Positions 34,179-43,994 of a stretch of 64,000 bases of DNA are shown here, piece by piece. The notes under the pieces were generated by a model. It saw only the letters and a program-made list of their open reading frames with translations, was not told where the DNA came from and made no database searches. The stretch is from Bacillus sp. AFS073361 (lineage in GTDB: Bacteria; Bacillota; Bacilli; Bacillales; Cytobacillaceae): NCBI RefSeq assembly GCF_002567005.1, contig NZ_NUZU01000010.1, positions 92,290-156,289 on the forward strand, read 5' to 3'. Both the position numbers and the translations under genes were made by a program. How positions within the stretch are numbered: position 1 is the stretch's first letter; every line of letters starts with the position of its first letter.

Positions 34179-37100
34179 AAAAGCCAATTAATTTAATCAT
34201 GTATACCGTTCTTTTTTTAATTATTATCACCTGCCCCTTTTGGCTATGGCAAATTCAACCTGTGAAACATTTAAATGTGTTGATTGTTGATAAAACGGTT
34301 CCGAATCCTTCATATCGGGAACATAAAGGTTTGGTTTGGATATTAAATAATGCAAAATATTTTAAGGATGGAAAAAAACCTTATTCATTTACGGAGGATT
34401 ATAAAGGATTTGAACCAAAGGAAGGAAAGAAATATTCGATCACTTCATTACCCAAGGATTTAAAACAATACGATGTGATTTATTTAACGGATCAATATGG
34501 AGTATATAAAGAGGAGTTTTACGGACAAAATCCATCAGGAAGACACTCTACAAAAATTTATGGTGGACTTGAAACAGATGAAGTTAATCAAATAAAAAAA
34601 GAACTTATTCAATCGAAAGGGAAAACATTAATAGCAGAATTTAATACGTTTGCAAGTCCTACATCAGAATCGTCGAAGGCTAAGATCTCGAATTTGCTTA
34701 ATGTAGAATGGTCAGGCTGGATCGGTCGCTATTTTTCCAACCTTAATAGTACAGAGGTACCAGGATGGGTAAGAGAGAATTATGAGAAGCAAAATAAAAA
34801 GTGGTCATTTACTGGAAAAGGATTTGTATTTGTCAGTAAAAACAATTATATCGTTATAATTGGAGAAAAAGATGTTAAAAACAATGGTATTCTGTTTGAA
34901 TTGACTAGAAACGGAAAAAAACATTTTACACAAAGGTTAGAAGGAGAGTACAGTTATTGGTTCGATATTATTGATGCCAGAGATGATAAGGAAATATTGG
35001 CTGACTATAAGCTGCCAATCACTAAGGAAGCAAAAGAAACATTGAAGGGATATGGGATTCCAACTTCTTTCCCAGCCGTGATTTATCATCAAAATGCTAG
35101 GTATTCCTCCTATTACTTTTCAGGGGATTTTGCAGATGAAACTGATGTTCCAGGAATTTATCAAACCAAAGGTTTGGATGCTTGGAAGAAGAATGTTGGT
35201 TCGAATGGTTCTTTCTATTGGGGGACTTATGTACCAATGATGAAGGATATTTTAAAGTATGGATTACACCAGGTAACTCAACAGGAAAAAGTAGACATTG
35301 TCGAACTGAATGGTATTAAATCAAACAGCAAAACTGGGAAATCTTATCTTCAGATTCAGAAGGATGGGAAATGGGAAGACCTTTTGATAAAGGGTGTAAA
35401 CATGGGGATAGGAAAACCTGGTTATTTTCCTGGGGAGACGGCGATTACCAAAGATGAATACCTTCGATGGTTTAAAGAAATTGGTGAAATGAACGCAAAT
35501 GCGATAAGAATTTACACACTCCACCCACCACAATTTTATGAAGCCTTTCATGAATATAACAAAATCGCAAAAAAGCCATTATTCTTATTCCATGGGACAT
35601 GGATTAATGAAGAGAATCTGATTCACACACAAGATGCCTTTGCCAAAGTAAATCTAGACGACGCGAAGCTGGAAATAAAAAATATGATAGATATAATCCA
35701 TGGAAAAGCAAACATTCCAGACCGGCCTGGCCATGCGTCAGGTGAATATAAGTACGATATTTCGAAGTACATTCTGGGAATCATTGTTGGCACGGAATGG
35801 GATCCAGCCATGGTCACCAACACAAATGATAAGCATTCAAAAATTAGTCAATTTACAGGGAAATACTTTAAAACAGAAGGGGCTAATCCGTTTGAAATTT
35901 GGCTCGCTGGTTTAATGGATTATGCTGCTGATTATGAGGTGAAACACTACCAGTGGCAGCATTCAATGAGTTTTACGAACTGGGTTACAACAGATTTGTT
36001 GAAGCATCCCACTGAACCACTGGAGAATGAAGATATGGTTTCTGTGAATCCAAATCATATTAAGGCAACAAAACAGTTTTCTGCAGGAATATTTGCCTCC
36101 TATCATATCTATCCATATTATCCTGATTTTCTTAACTATGAAAAGTCATACCTTAATTATGTAGATGAAACGGGGAAGAAAAACAATTATGCTGGCTATT
36201 TAAATGAGCTGCGTGCTGTCCATCAAATGCCAGTGCTTGTTGCAGAATTTGGTGTTCCGTCTTCAAGAGGGTTAACACATAAAAATGCATATGGAATGAA
36301 CCAAGGATTTCATTCAGAAGAAGAACAAGGAAATATAAATAAACATTTATATGAATCGATTGTATCAGAAGGCTATATGGGGGGGCTTGTCTTCTCTTGG
36401 CAGGATGAATGGTTTAAGCGAACATGGAATACCATGGATTTTGATAATCCCGACCGGAGGCCATTTTGGAATAACGTGCAAACAAATGAACAGCACTTTG
36501 GCTTATTAGAATTTGAACCTGGGAAAAAAGAAAAAGAAATCATTGTGGATGGAAATGCTAAGGATTGGGAATTATCGGGAGTCAAGAAGAGTTATCCTAG
36601 CAAAGATAAAAAGGACACTTTAAATGAAGTTCGGTTGACCTCTGACAATGGATATTTATATTTCCTGTTAAAATATAATCGACCAGTTGATTTTCGCAGA
36701 CAAGGAACCTTCCTTCTGCTTGACTCTATTAAGCAACAGGGCCAAACCCAAATTCCATTAAACGATCATATATCAATCAAAACAGACTTTGGAGTTGATT
36801 TTTTAGTAAGTCTTACAGGACATGAGACTTCAAGTATCATGGTCGATAGTTACTATGATGCCTTTTATTATCAGTACGCCCATCTTCTGAAGATGATTGC
36901 TGAGGAACCGTATGCCAATCAAAAGAATAATGGTGTATTTCATCCCATCAGGCTTGCTCTTAATAAGGAATTAACAATTCCAACTACCAAAGAGGTAATT
37001 CCATTTGCGAGTTACGAGACAGGAAAACTAAAGTTTGGGAACGCCAATCCAAATAGTAAAGAATTCGACTCATTAACAGATGTTAGCATTAGTGATGATA

Positions 37101-37363
37101 GAAAAGGGATCGAAGGAAGGATTCCATGGCAGCTCTTGAATGTGAAAGACCCTAGTTTAAAGGAAGTAATGGGTGATGTCTGGGAAAGTGGTTTATCTGG
37201 CAGTGATGAAACAAGTGGAATTCGACTCGCATTAGTAACAACAGAACTAGGGAAGGTCACTCAAACATTACCTCAAACAAATAAGAATCGGATTCACGAG
37301 TCAGATGCATATATATATATAGCTGGAAGAAGTGGGAAGAACCATCATTTAATGAACGGTTGA
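34175..37363 (+). CDS. Large membrane-anchored glycosidase-like protein
   Basis: A 1062-residue extracytoplasmic protein with a signal anchor (about 8-25). Residues about 30-290 form an alpha/beta domain starting LNVLIVDKTVP that may be a ThuA/GATase-like fold. From about 395 a TIM-barrel glycosidase domain follows, with Glu541 (IVGTEWDP) and Glu691 (VAEFGVPSS) in the positions expected for acid/base and nucleophile of a clan GH-A enzyme. From about 780 a beta-rich domain (IIVDGNAKDWE, NGYLYFLLKY) resembles CBM9/DOMON modules. The ATG at 34175 overlaps the GT2 stop by four bases. It may trim, modify or release the polymer made by the GT2 protein. I do not recognise an exact family. Confidence 0.85.
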   Translation: MKKPINLIMYTVLFLIIITCPFWLWQIQPVKHLNVLIVDKTVPNPSYREHKGLVWILNNAKYFKDGKKPYSFTEDYKGFEPKEGKKYSITSLPKDLKQYDVIYLTDQYGVYKEEFYGQNPSGRHSTKIYGGLETDEVNQIKKELIQSKGKTLIAEFNTFASPTSESSKAKISNLLNVEWSGWIGRYFSNLNSTEVPGWVRENYEKQNKKWSFTGKGFVFVSKNNYIVIIGEKDVKNNGILFELTRNGKKHFTQRLEGEYSYWFDIIDARDDKEILADYKLPITKEAKETLKGYGIPTSFPAVIYHQNARYSSYYFSGDFADETDVPGIYQTKGLDAWKKNVGSNGSFYWGTYVPMMKDILKYGLHQVTQQEKVDIVELNGIKSNSKTGKSYLQIQKDGKWEDLLIKGVNMGIGKPGYFPGETAITKDEYLRWFKEIGEMNANAIRIYTLHPPQFYEAFHEYNKIAKKPLFLFHGTWINEENLIHTQDAFAKVNLDDAKLEIKNMIDIIHGKANIPDRPGHASGEYKYDISKYILGIIVGTEWDPAMVTNTNDKHSKISQFTGKYFKTEGANPFEIWLAGLMDYAADYEVKHYQWQHSMSFTNWVTTDLLKHPTEPLENEDMVSVNPNHIKATKQFSAGIFASYHIYPYYPDFLNYEKSYLNYVDETGKKNNYAGYLNELRAVHQMPVLVAEFGVPSSRGLTHKNAYGMNQGFHSEEEQGNINKHLYESIVSEGYMGGLVFSWQDEWFKRTWNTMDFDNPDRRPFWNNVQTNEQHFGLLEFEPGKKEKEIIVDGNAKDWELSGVKKSYPSKDKKDTLNEVRLTSDNGYLYFLLKYNRPVDFRRQGTFLLLDSIKQQGQTQIPLNDHISIKTDFGVDFLVSLTGHETSSIMVDSYYDAFYYQYAHLLKMIAEEPYANQKNNGVFHPIRLALNKELTIPTTKEVIPFASYETGKLKFGNANPNSKEFDSLTDVSISDDRKGIEGRIPWQLLNVKDPSLKEVMGDVWESGLSGSDETSGIRLALVTTELGKVTQTLPQTNKNRIHESDAYIYIAGRSGKNHHLMNG

Positions 37364-37428
37364 AGAGATCCTATGGAATTATGAAAGAAACGTATCGAAC
37401 AATGGACATATTGGGAAAGTAGTATTAT

Positions 37429-37462
37429 GGGAAGGACAAGCTCTGTCCTTCCTTTTGTTTTA
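37429..37462 (+). terminator. Terminator of the polysaccharide operon
   Basis: Stem GGAAGGACA/TGTCCTTCC with 5-base loop, then TTTTG and TTTT. The convergent YitT gene ends beside it. Confidence 0.88.
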
Positions 37463-38050
37463 ATAATAAGGAAAATGTTGATTATTGTTACCTCTTACTG
37501 TTAACGCCGTCATAACGCCGACGCATATGATAGTGAGTAGAGAATAAAAGAACTTCTCCAATCCGACAACCTGAATACCGCTTGTGATGACTAGACCATC
37601 TATTAAGAAGATGATGATCCCAATATTAACAGAAGTAAATTTAGTTAATAATTGGGCAAGCAAATCTGTCCCGCCTGTACTGGTTTCATAGCGAAGCATT
37701 AGACCTATTCCAATTCCGACAAGCAATCCGCCAATAATTGTACTTGGTAATATCCCTATTTCAATTTTACCATTAATAAAGGATAGAAAATCAATACAAA
37801 AGGAAGAGATGATAAGTCCATGGAGGCTGTAGTAGAAATAGCGCCTCTCAAAGAACCAGGCCAACACATATAAAGGCAGACTTAATACAATAATACTTAG
37901 TCCAGCCGGCCATCCGTAAAAATAATGAATGATTAGTCCTAACCCGATGACTCCTCCATCAAGTAAATGATAGGGAACTAAAAATCCATTTACTCCAAGG
38001 CTTAAGAGCAAACTCCCGAGCAGCATTGCTGCTAGTTTTTCTTTCATCAA
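37460..38050 (-). CDS. YitT-family membrane protein, short form
   Basis: A 196-residue protein with about five hydrophobic segments; GVNGFLVPYHLLDGGVIGLGLI and LRYETSTGGTDLLAQLL are the repeated YitT (DUF161) signatures. Most YitT proteins are about 280 residues because of a C-terminal cytoplasmic DUF2179 domain, which is missing here; the reading frame ends right after the last helix. The ATG follows GGGGTGATGG. Function is unknown; no operon partner is seen. Confidence 0.85.
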   Translation of the reverse strand: MMKEKLAAMLLGSLLLSLGVNGFLVPYHLLDGGVIGLGLIIHYFYGWPAGLSIIVLSLPLYVLAWFFERRYFYYSLHGLIISSFCIDFLSFINGKIEIGILPSTIIGGLLVGIGIGLMLRYETSTGGTDLLAQLLTKFTSVNIGIIIFLIDGLVITSGIQVVGLEKFFYSLLTIICVGVMTALTVRGNNNQHFPYY

Positions 38051-38117
38051 CCATCACCCCAAAACTTGTCCTCTATCATAAAAATATGAGCGTTCGGTAC
38101 TTTTAGAAGTGATATAG

Positions 38118-38156
38118 CAAAAAAGAAACCAGAAAAATATTTCTGGTTTCTTTTTT
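38118..38156. terminator. Bidirectional-looking terminator after pit
   Basis: Perfect 15-bp stem (AAAAGAAACCAGAAA and complement), 4-base loop, flanked by A and T runs. Confidence 0.9.
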
Positions 38157-39162
38157 AAAAGAAGATATTAAGGATGAAGTAGATAATACCTGCTAATAGC
38201 ATTGTGATTGGAAGTGTAATTACCCATGTAATTAACATTCGTTGGGCAGTACCCCACTTAACTCCTTTTAGGCGATGAGAAGCACCTACCCCTAAGATTC
38301 CTGATGAGATAACATGAGTTGTACTGACAGGTAAATGAATATAAGTAGCACCGAAGATTATTGCTGCACCGGTTAAATCGGCTGCAACACCATTGATTGG
38401 TCGAATCTTCATAATTTTACCACCAACAGTTTTGATAATCTTCCATCCACCAATCGAGGTACCTAGTCCCATTGCAATCGCACAAGAGAGTTGTACCCAA
38501 AAAGGAACTTCATCTGTATGAAGATAACCGTTAGCTAACAGAGCCATGGTGATAATCCCCATTGATTTTTGTGCATCGTTTGTTCCGTGTGAATAAGATT
38601 GCAAAGCGGCAGTAGCAATTTGAATTATACGAAAAGATCGATTCGTTTTAGTTAAGTTAAAGTTCTTAAAAACAACTTTAAAAATGCTGTAAACAATGTA
38701 TCCGACTGTAAAAGCTAAAATAGGTGATAGAATTAACGCCTCAAGAATTTTAAGAAATCCTTCAGCCTTTATTACATCAAAACCTTTCGCCGCAATGGCC
38801 GCACCCGCAATAGAACCGATAATTGCATGAGAGGAACTACTTGGAATACCGTAATACCATGTGAGTAAGTTCCAAAAAATCGCTGCTAACAGTGCCGCAA
38901 AAATAACAATTGAGCCGGTATGACCGCCAGTAAGCGAAAATGGATCAACAATGTCTTTAGAAATAGTTTTTGCTACACCAGTAAATGTCAATGCACCAAT
39001 AAAATTCATTACCGCTGCCAACAAGATTGCTTGGCGTGGTTTAAGAGCTTTGGTGGATACAGAGGTTGCGATTGCATTTGCGGTATCATGGAATCCATTA
39101 ATAAAGTCAAATGCAAGGGCACCAATTACAATTAAAATCGTTAAAATTAATACAACGCTCAT
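38155..39162 (-). CDS. pit: Low-affinity inorganic phosphate transporter
   Basis: A 335-residue PiT-family carrier. The family signatures are present in both halves: FDFINGFHDTANAIATSVSTKAL (about 18-40) and SHGTNDAQKSMGIITMALL (about 192-210), with about ten helices. It moves metal-phosphate or phosphate with protons. It is 11 bases downstream of a DUF47 gene, the usual two-gene arrangement. Possible PhoP boxes lie upstream of the pair, though in the opposite orientation. Confidence 0.95.
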   Translation of the reverse strand: MSVVLILTILIVIGALAFDFINGFHDTANAIATSVSTKALKPRQAILLAAVMNFIGALTFTGVAKTISKDIVDPFSLTGGHTGSIVIFAALLAAIFWNLLTWYYGIPSSSSHAIIGSIAGAAIAAKGFDVIKAEGFLKILEALILSPILAFTVGYIVYSIFKVVFKNFNLTKTNRSFRIIQIATAALQSYSHGTNDAQKSMGIITMALLANGYLHTDEVPFWVQLSCAIAMGLGTSIGGWKIIKTVGGKIMKIRPINGVAADLTGAAIIFGATYIHLPVSTTHVISSGILGVGASHRLKGVKWGTAQRMLITWVITLPITMLLAGIIYFILNIFF

Positions 39163-39173
39163 ATGTTTGCTCC

Positions 39174-39791
39174 TTAAGCATTTTTCATGATAATGGTTTC
39201 AAGTGTATTGGCAACTGTTTGACAATAGTCGGCAATATCTTCAAGGTTTTCGTAAATTTCTTTGTATTGGATAATCCGAATCGGGTCTTTTTCAACTGTA
39301 AATAAATTTTTAATTGATTGTCGTAAGATATTATCACAGTTGGATTCAAAATCTTTAATCTTAATAGCATGTTCTCTTATTTGTTGCAGCTTTTTATTTG
39401 AAAGAAGTTCAACAGCTTTGTCAATTTCATGGACACTTCCTTGAATAGCATCCACAAATTTCTTCATAAAGTCATCCGCATTTGTAATAGAGTACATTTC
39501 AAATAATGCTGCACATCCTTCAAGTCCGTCGAGTACATCATCCATACTCATCGCCAAATGAAGAATATCTTCACGTTCGATTGGAGTGATGAAGGCATCA
39601 TTTAATTCTTTGATTACCTCATGAACGTATGTATCACCTTTTGTTTCGAGTTCTTTCATTTTCTCAGAGAAAATTTTCAAATCACTCACATTTTTTAATT
39701 TGTATTCAGTAAAGAAATTTGCGCTTTCCTTTAAGTTTGCAGAAATATTACTAAGTAATGCTGAGAATTTATCGACTTTTTTAAATGCCAT
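39174..39791 (-). CDS. DUF47-family Pit accessory protein
   Basis: A 205-residue all-helical protein of the DUF47/PhoU-like family. It carries acidic helices (ELETKGDTYVHEVIKELNDAFITPIEREDILHLAMSMDDVLDGLEG, in pieces) with the E-x-x-x-D metal-binding pattern shared with PhoU. These proteins are usually encoded before pit and modulate it. GGGGGTATTCAC precedes the ATG. Confidence 0.93.
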   Translation of the reverse strand: MAFKKVDKFSALLSNISANLKESANFFTEYKLKNVSDLKIFSEKMKELETKGDTYVHEVIKELNDAFITPIEREDILHLAMSMDDVLDGLEGCAALFEMYSITNADDFMKKFVDAIQGSVHEIDKAVELLSNKKLQQIREHAIKIKDFESNCDNILRQSIKNLFTVEKDPIRIIQYKEIYENLEDIADYCQTVANTLETIIMKNA

Positions 39792-39886
39792 GTGAATACC
39801 CCCATTTTCAATTAAACAATTGTTAAATACCGACCTCAGTAATTTTATATGAAAAATGTCGAAAAAAGAAACAAATTCTTTATAAA

Positions 39887-39903
39887 TTTACAAAAACTTA
39901 ACA
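39887..39903 (+). promoter_or_regulatory. PhoP-box-like direct repeat 1
   Basis: TTTACA (39887-39892), five bases, TTAACA (39898-39903): the 11-bp-spaced TT(A/T/C)ACA repeats recognised by B. subtilis PhoP. It is on the plus strand, about 95 bases from the DUF47-pit start. Confidence 0.55.
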
Positions 39904-39951
39904 TTAGAATCTTTTGAATCGTTCATTTTATTGGAACAAATTCTATGTATG

Positions 39952-39968
39952 TTTACAAAATCTTTACA
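39952..39968 (+). promoter_or_regulatory. PhoP-box-like direct repeat 2
   Basis: TTTACA (39952-39957), five bases, TTTACA (39963-39968). A second exact-spacing pair 65 bases from the first. Confidence 0.6.
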
Positions 39969-40182
39969 TTATATGTTTTTAAATAGTTCTTTTAAAAATA
40001 TAGACATTTTTACTTTTGCCTACATTTATGTATTTATGTACTTAGTTATCCGAGTTAAGATTTTTTCTTTTTTGAGTATAAAAAAGAAATTAGGGTACTT
40101 TATTAATACAGGTAGCAAGAAAATAAATTACTTTTCCAACTGCCTGAGACAAATAATTGGTTACTAAAAAGGAGTGTACTGA

Positions 40183-40440
40183 ATGAGTTTCATTTGGGCA
40201 TTAATTATTGGTGGGATTATTGGATGGTTAGCCGGTCTTATCGTTGGAAGAGATATTCCGGGTGGCATTATTGGTAATATCATTGCAGGTTTTGTTGGGG
40301 CATGGCTTGGAACTGCGGTTTTAGGTGATTGGGGGCCGCATGTCGCTGATTTTGCAATAATTCCTGCAATTATTGGGTCAGCTGTTTTGGTCTTGCTAGT
40401 AAGTTTCATTCTGCGAGCCTTTAGAAGAACCGATAGATAA
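40183..40440 (+). CDS. GlsB/YeaQ/YmgE-family small membrane protein
   Basis: An 85-residue protein with three hydrophobic segments and the glycine-rich family pattern: IGGIIGWLAGLIVGRD (8-23), GGIIGNIIAGFVGAWLG (27-43), ending in a basic tail. This family (formerly transglycosylase-associated) is linked to stress response. AAGGAGTG precedes the ATG, and a strong terminator follows. With the plus-strand PhoP-like boxes upstream it could be phosphate-responsive. Confidence 0.93.
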   Translation: MSFIWALIIGGIIGWLAGLIVGRDIPGGIIGNIIAGFVGAWLGTAVLGDWGPHVADFAIIPAIIGSAVLVLLVSFILRAFRRTDR

Positions 40441-40459
40441 TATCTCTTTACTTGAGAAG

Positions 40460-40486
40460 GCCTCCGAAATGCTCGGAGGCTTTTTT
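40460..40486 (+). terminator. Terminator after the GlsB-type gene
   Basis: Perfect 8-bp GC-rich stem GCCTCCGA/TCGGAGGC, 5-base loop and six T. Confidence 0.93.
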
Positions 40487-40491
40487 GTGCT

Positions 40492-41415
40492 TTATAATGA
40501 AAGGATATCAATATTCTTAAAAATTACAGGTCGATCCACAAATGGAGCATGACATACAATCTTTTCCTGAGTAAATGGATGAATGAATTCAATCTTTGCG
40601 GCATGCAGTGCTTGTCTATTCACAATTGGTTTTCCGCCATACAACGTATCTCCAACTAATGGATGCCCTAAGTAACTTAAATGAACCCTGATTTGATGTG
40701 TTCTCCCAGTATCGAGCCAACATTTTATATATGAAAGTTGTTTCTCTTTGTCCACTTTTACTACCGTGTAATGGGTAAGGGCAGATTGACCCGTTGGAGA
40801 AATTCTCCTTTTAGTTGCATGATGGCGATCCCGTCCAATCGGTTCGTTAATAGAGCCTCTTTTTTGTTTAACTATCCCATGAACTAACGCAATGTAGGTT
40901 CTTTTAATATTTCTCTTAAAAAGCATCTGGTCCAGTATAGCCCCTGCTAGTGAATGTTTAGCAAGGAGAATGGCACCTGATGTATCTCGATCTAATCGGT
41001 GAACTTGACGGATGTTCCGATTTTCTCCTTTGGCTTGAAGATAAAATTGTACTGCATTAACCAGTGTATCTTGATCGGTTAGTGGGTTATTCGGATGGCT
41101 ATTCATGAATGGTGGTTTGTTAATAACCAAAACATGTTCGTCCTCAAAAAGTATGTCTATATCTATAAATTTGGGCAAAATTTCTATACTTTCGTCCTCA
41201 AATAGTTTTAATTGCAATTTGGAACCCTTGATAAGAGGCGTAGTCCAGTTCGCGCGTTCTTCATTAATTTTCACCTTATCCTCCATTCTAAAGGTGTGGG
41301 TTAATTTTTTAGGGGCTTCCCAGACATTCCGAAAAATTTCCTCTATGGTTTTTCCATTCCATTCTAACGGGACCACTATTTGAAACCATTCTCCCATTCG
41401 CATTGTGTTTAGCAT
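40492..41415 (-). CDS. RluA-family pseudouridine synthase (YhcT-like)
   Basis: A 307-residue RNA pseudouridine synthase. The active-site motif HRLDRDTSGAIL holds catalytic Asp142; VINKPPFMNSHPN (98-110) and TGRTHQIRVHLSYLGHPLVGDTLYGG are the other core blocks. Residues 1-70 may form a reduced S4-like RNA-binding part. It is divergent from a YhcU-like gene, the same pairing as yhcT-yhcU of B. subtilis, although there they are codirectional. The target RNA position is unknown. Confidence 0.93.
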   Translation of the reverse strand: MLNTMRMGEWFQIVVPLEWNGKTIEEIFRNVWEAPKKLTHTFRMEDKVKINEERANWTTPLIKGSKLQLKLFEDESIEILPKFIDIDILFEDEHVLVINKPPFMNSHPNNPLTDQDTLVNAVQFYLQAKGENRNIRQVHRLDRDTSGAILLAKHSLAGAILDQMLFKRNIKRTYIALVHGIVKQKRGSINEPIGRDRHHATKRRISPTGQSALTHYTVVKVDKEKQLSYIKCWLDTGRTHQIRVHLSYLGHPLVGDTLYGGKPIVNRQALHAAKIEFIHPFTQEKIVCHAPFVDRPVIFKNIDILSL

Positions 41416-41522
41416 TTAATTCTCCTTAAGGTTATAATTACCACGGTCAATACTGACTTAGTTATGTTATTCTTATCATATACAATACGTCAGAAATAAG
41501 CGATGGCAAAGGTGGGTTTTAA

Positions 41523-41909
41523 GTGAAAATTGTATTTGCCTCGACGCCAAGTCAAGAAAAAGAAATTAACGGACTGGTGAGGTACATTTATTCGAATATA
41601 TTTCCGCTCTACTTTACTGATGAGGAGATTTGTCGTTTTGAGCGATTAAAAGTTCTTCATACATCTGAAGAGTTTAATACATTAAAAGATGCCTTTCAGG
41701 TAATGACATGTATTCAAACATTAATCTCCATTCTAGAGTCCTCTCAACCTGATGAGCAGTATGCAACATTATTTAATAAGAATGTGGAGACATTAACGGA
41801 GTTTGGTTTACTGTTTCCATTCAAATATGAACATTTCGAAGAAGCAAAAAGTATAAGAATTCCCATGTTAAGTATCTATTCTAAAGCTGATAATGAGTTA
41901 CTAATATAA
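41523..41909 (+). CDS. YhcU-like (DUF5365) protein
   Basis: A 128-residue soluble protein starting MKIVFASTPSQEKEINGLVRYIYSNIFPLYFTDEEI. Length, start and position beside a YhcT-type pseudouridine synthase agree with YhcU of B. subtilis, as I remember it. No catalytic motif is visible. The start is ATA-free and clear: a GTG at 41523 reading Met-Lys-Ile after AAAGGTGGG. A terminator follows. Confidence 0.7.
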   Translation: MKIVFASTPSQEKEINGLVRYIYSNIFPLYFTDEEICRFERLKVLHTSEEFNTLKDAFQVMTCIQTLISILESSQPDEQYATLFNKNVETLTEFGLLFPFKYEHFEEAKSIRIPMLSIYSKADNELLI

Positions 41910-41916
41910 GTTAAAT

Positions 41917-41949
41917 AAAAGTCTGCACATGCAGGCTTTTATTTTTTTC
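41917..41949 (+). terminator. Terminator after the YhcU-like gene
   Basis: Stem AAAAGTCTGC/GCAGGCTTTT (one wobble) with 4-base loop and a T-run. Confidence 0.82.
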
Positions 41950-42102
41950 TACTAAAAATTGTAGGATATGAGGTAATATAGAAAAAGAACTGAATAAATT
42001 TACTTCTGCGAAAATTGTCGTTTAATTTGATAAGATTTTTAAAGGAGTAACAGTGTTGAAATTAGAAACAATAACAGTAGACAAAATTTGGAGGGAATCG
42101 AC

Positions 42103-43845
42103 ATGAATTGGAAACAGACAGCAAAGAGTTGGATGGAATTTGACGGATTGGATAATGAATTGCAGAATCAATTAAATGAATTAATGAAGGATGAGAGGCA
42201 GTTAGAGGAAGCCTTTTATAAAAATTTAGAATTTGGTACTGGTGGTATGCGTGGAGAAATTGGGGTTGGTACCAACCGAATGAACCTTTATACTGTCCGC
42301 AAAGCATCAGCTGGCCTAGCAGCATACATAGAAAACCATGGAATGGAAGCAAAACAGCGCGGAGTAGTCATTGCTTATGATTCACGCCATAAATCTCCAG
42401 AATTTGCGCTGGAGGCTGCAAGAACTTTGGCCACAAAGGGTATTCAAACCTATGTCTTTGATGAATTAAGACCCACTCCTGAATTATCATTTGCTCTAAG
42501 ATATTTAAATGCTTATTCAGGCATTGTGGTTACTGCAAGCCATAACCCACCTGAATATAACGGCTATAAAGTATATGGATCGGATGGTGGCCAACTGCCA
42601 CTAGAAGCTGCAGATGAGGTAATTGCAAAGGTAAATGAGGTTGAAAATGAATTACTCATTGAGGTTGATAGCGAAGAAAAATTAAGAGCAGAAGGATTAA
42701 TTAAAACGATTGGTTCGGAAATTGACCAAGCTTATACGGAGAAACTATTAACGATATCTGAGAATCCAACTCTTGCTCAGGAAACAGATATCAAAATCGT
42801 CTTTACGCCACTCCATGGAACCGCTAATAAGCCTGTCCGTGCTGCACTATCAGCATTGGGATATGAGAATGTAACGATCGTCAAAGAACAAGAACTTCCG
42901 GATCCAGAATTCTCAACGGTAAAAAGTCCTAACCCTGAAGAACATGCTGCTTTCGAATTAGCGATTCGTGATGGGAAAAGAATCGGTGCAGATCTTTTAA
43001 TTGGAACAGACCCTGATGCAGATCGTTTAGGGATTGCTGTATTAAATCCTGAGGGAGAATATGTCGTTCTCACTGGTAACCAAACCGGTGCTTTGTTACT
43101 GGATTACATTATTACCCAGAAAAAGGAAAAAGGGACACTGCCAAAAAATGGGGTAGTGTTAAAAACAATCGTTACATCTGAAATTGGCCGGAAGATTGCT
43201 GAGGCTAATCAATTAGAAACAGTTGATGTGTTAACAGGTTTTAAATTTATCGCTGAAAAAATCAATCAATATGAGGCAGCTGGCGATCGTAAATTTTTAT
43301 TTGGATATGAAGAGTCTTACGGATATTTAATTGGTGATTTTGCTCGCGATAAAGATGCGGTACAGGCTGCTCTCTTAGCAACGGAAGTTTGTGCTTTTTA
43401 TAAGAAACAAGGCATGTCCCTCTATGAAGGATTGATGCAGGTATTTGAAAAGTATGGATATTACCAAGAAGGCTTACGCTCCCTAACCTTAAAAGGCAAG
43501 GAAGGCGCAGAGACAATTCAACAGTTATTGGCTTCTTTCCGTGCAGAGCCGATTACCAGCCTTGGAACATTAGCTGCAGCCACTGCGGAGGATTATTTAA
43601 CAAGTACTCGTGTAACGAACAAAGGGAAAGAATCAATTGATTTACCTAAATCGAATGTTTTAAAGTATACATTTGAGGATGGTTCATGGGTTTGTTTACG
43701 TCCATCTGGTACAGAACCAAAGGTGAAGTTCTATTTTGGTGTCAATAGTAACAGCTTAGAAGAAAGCAAAGCAAAGCTAAAAACCATTGAAAATGATTTT
43801 ATGGCGTTAGTTAACAATAAAATGAAAATGGTTCAGGAAATTTAA
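42103..43845 (+). CDS. pgcA: Alpha-phosphoglucomutase/phosphomannomutase
   Basis: A 580-residue enzyme, equal in size to B. subtilis PgcA, that interconverts glucose-1- and glucose-6-phosphate. The phosphoserine loop [13 protein letters not shown] places Ser146, the metal loop is [12 protein letters not shown] (about 303-314), the sugar loop GYEESYGYL and the phosphate-binding loop [12 protein letters not shown] near the C-terminus. The ATG at 42103 is seven bases after GGAGGG; an ATG at 42088 overlaps that site. It could feed UDP-glucose for polymers such as the one made by the GT2 operon. Confidence 0.95.
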   Translation: MNWKQTAKSWMEFDGLDNELQNQLNELMKDERQLEEAFYKNLEFGTGGMRGEIGVGTNRMNLYTVRKASAGLAAYIENHGMEAKQRGVVIAYDSRHKSPEFALEAARTLATKGIQTYVFDELRPTPELSFALRYLNAYSGIVVTASHNPPEYNGYKVYGSDGGQLPLEAADEVIAKVNEVENELLIEVDSEEKLRAEGLIKTIGSEIDQAYTEKLLTISENPTLAQETDIKIVFTPLHGTANKPVRAALSALGYENVTIVKEQELPDPEFSTVKSPNPEEHAAFELAIRDGKRIGADLLIGTDPDADRLGIAVLNPEGEYVVLTGNQTGALLLDYIITQKKEKGTLPKNGVVLKTIVTSEIGRKIAEANQLETVDVLTGFKFIAEKINQYEAAGDRKFLFGYEESYGYLIGDFARDKDAVQAALLATEVCAFYKKQGMSLYEGLMQVFEKYGYYQEGLRSLTLKGKEGAETIQQLLASFRAEPITSLGTLAAATAEDYLTSTRVTNKGKESIDLPKSNVLKYTFEDGSWVCLRPSGTEPKVKFYFGVNSNSLEESKAKLKTIENDFMALVNNKMKMVQEI

Positions 43846-43891
43846 TTAACAACAATATCCGATTGTGTAACTAAAATCTTAAGACTGTTTT

Positions 43892-43928
43892 AAAACACGG
43901 CTTCCCACTTGGGGAAGCCGTGTTTTTT
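43892..43928 (+). terminator. Terminator after pgcA
   Basis: Perfect 15-bp stem (AAAACACGGCTTCCC and complement), 5-base loop and T-run. Confidence 0.95.
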
Positions 43929-43994
43929 GGTGGTGGAATTCTTTGGTCCGGTTAGTAAAAAGTTTCTCAATTTCATTTGCATTCACTTGCTAAA

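Larger units (their letters stand above)
39792..40182. other. AT-rich intergenic region between the pit operon and a GlsB-type gene
   Basis: About 390 bases with no convincing gene. A 78-codon frame at 39931 has no ribosome site and low-complexity Phe/Ile/Tyr content, so it is not called. The main feature is two pairs of TTTACA/TTAACA hexamers (listed separately). Confidence 0.6.

Noticed and set aside
39931..40167. 78-residue open frame in the pit/GlsB gap
   Set aside because: No ribosome site, low-complexity Phe/Ile/Tyr composition, and it covers PhoP-like boxes.
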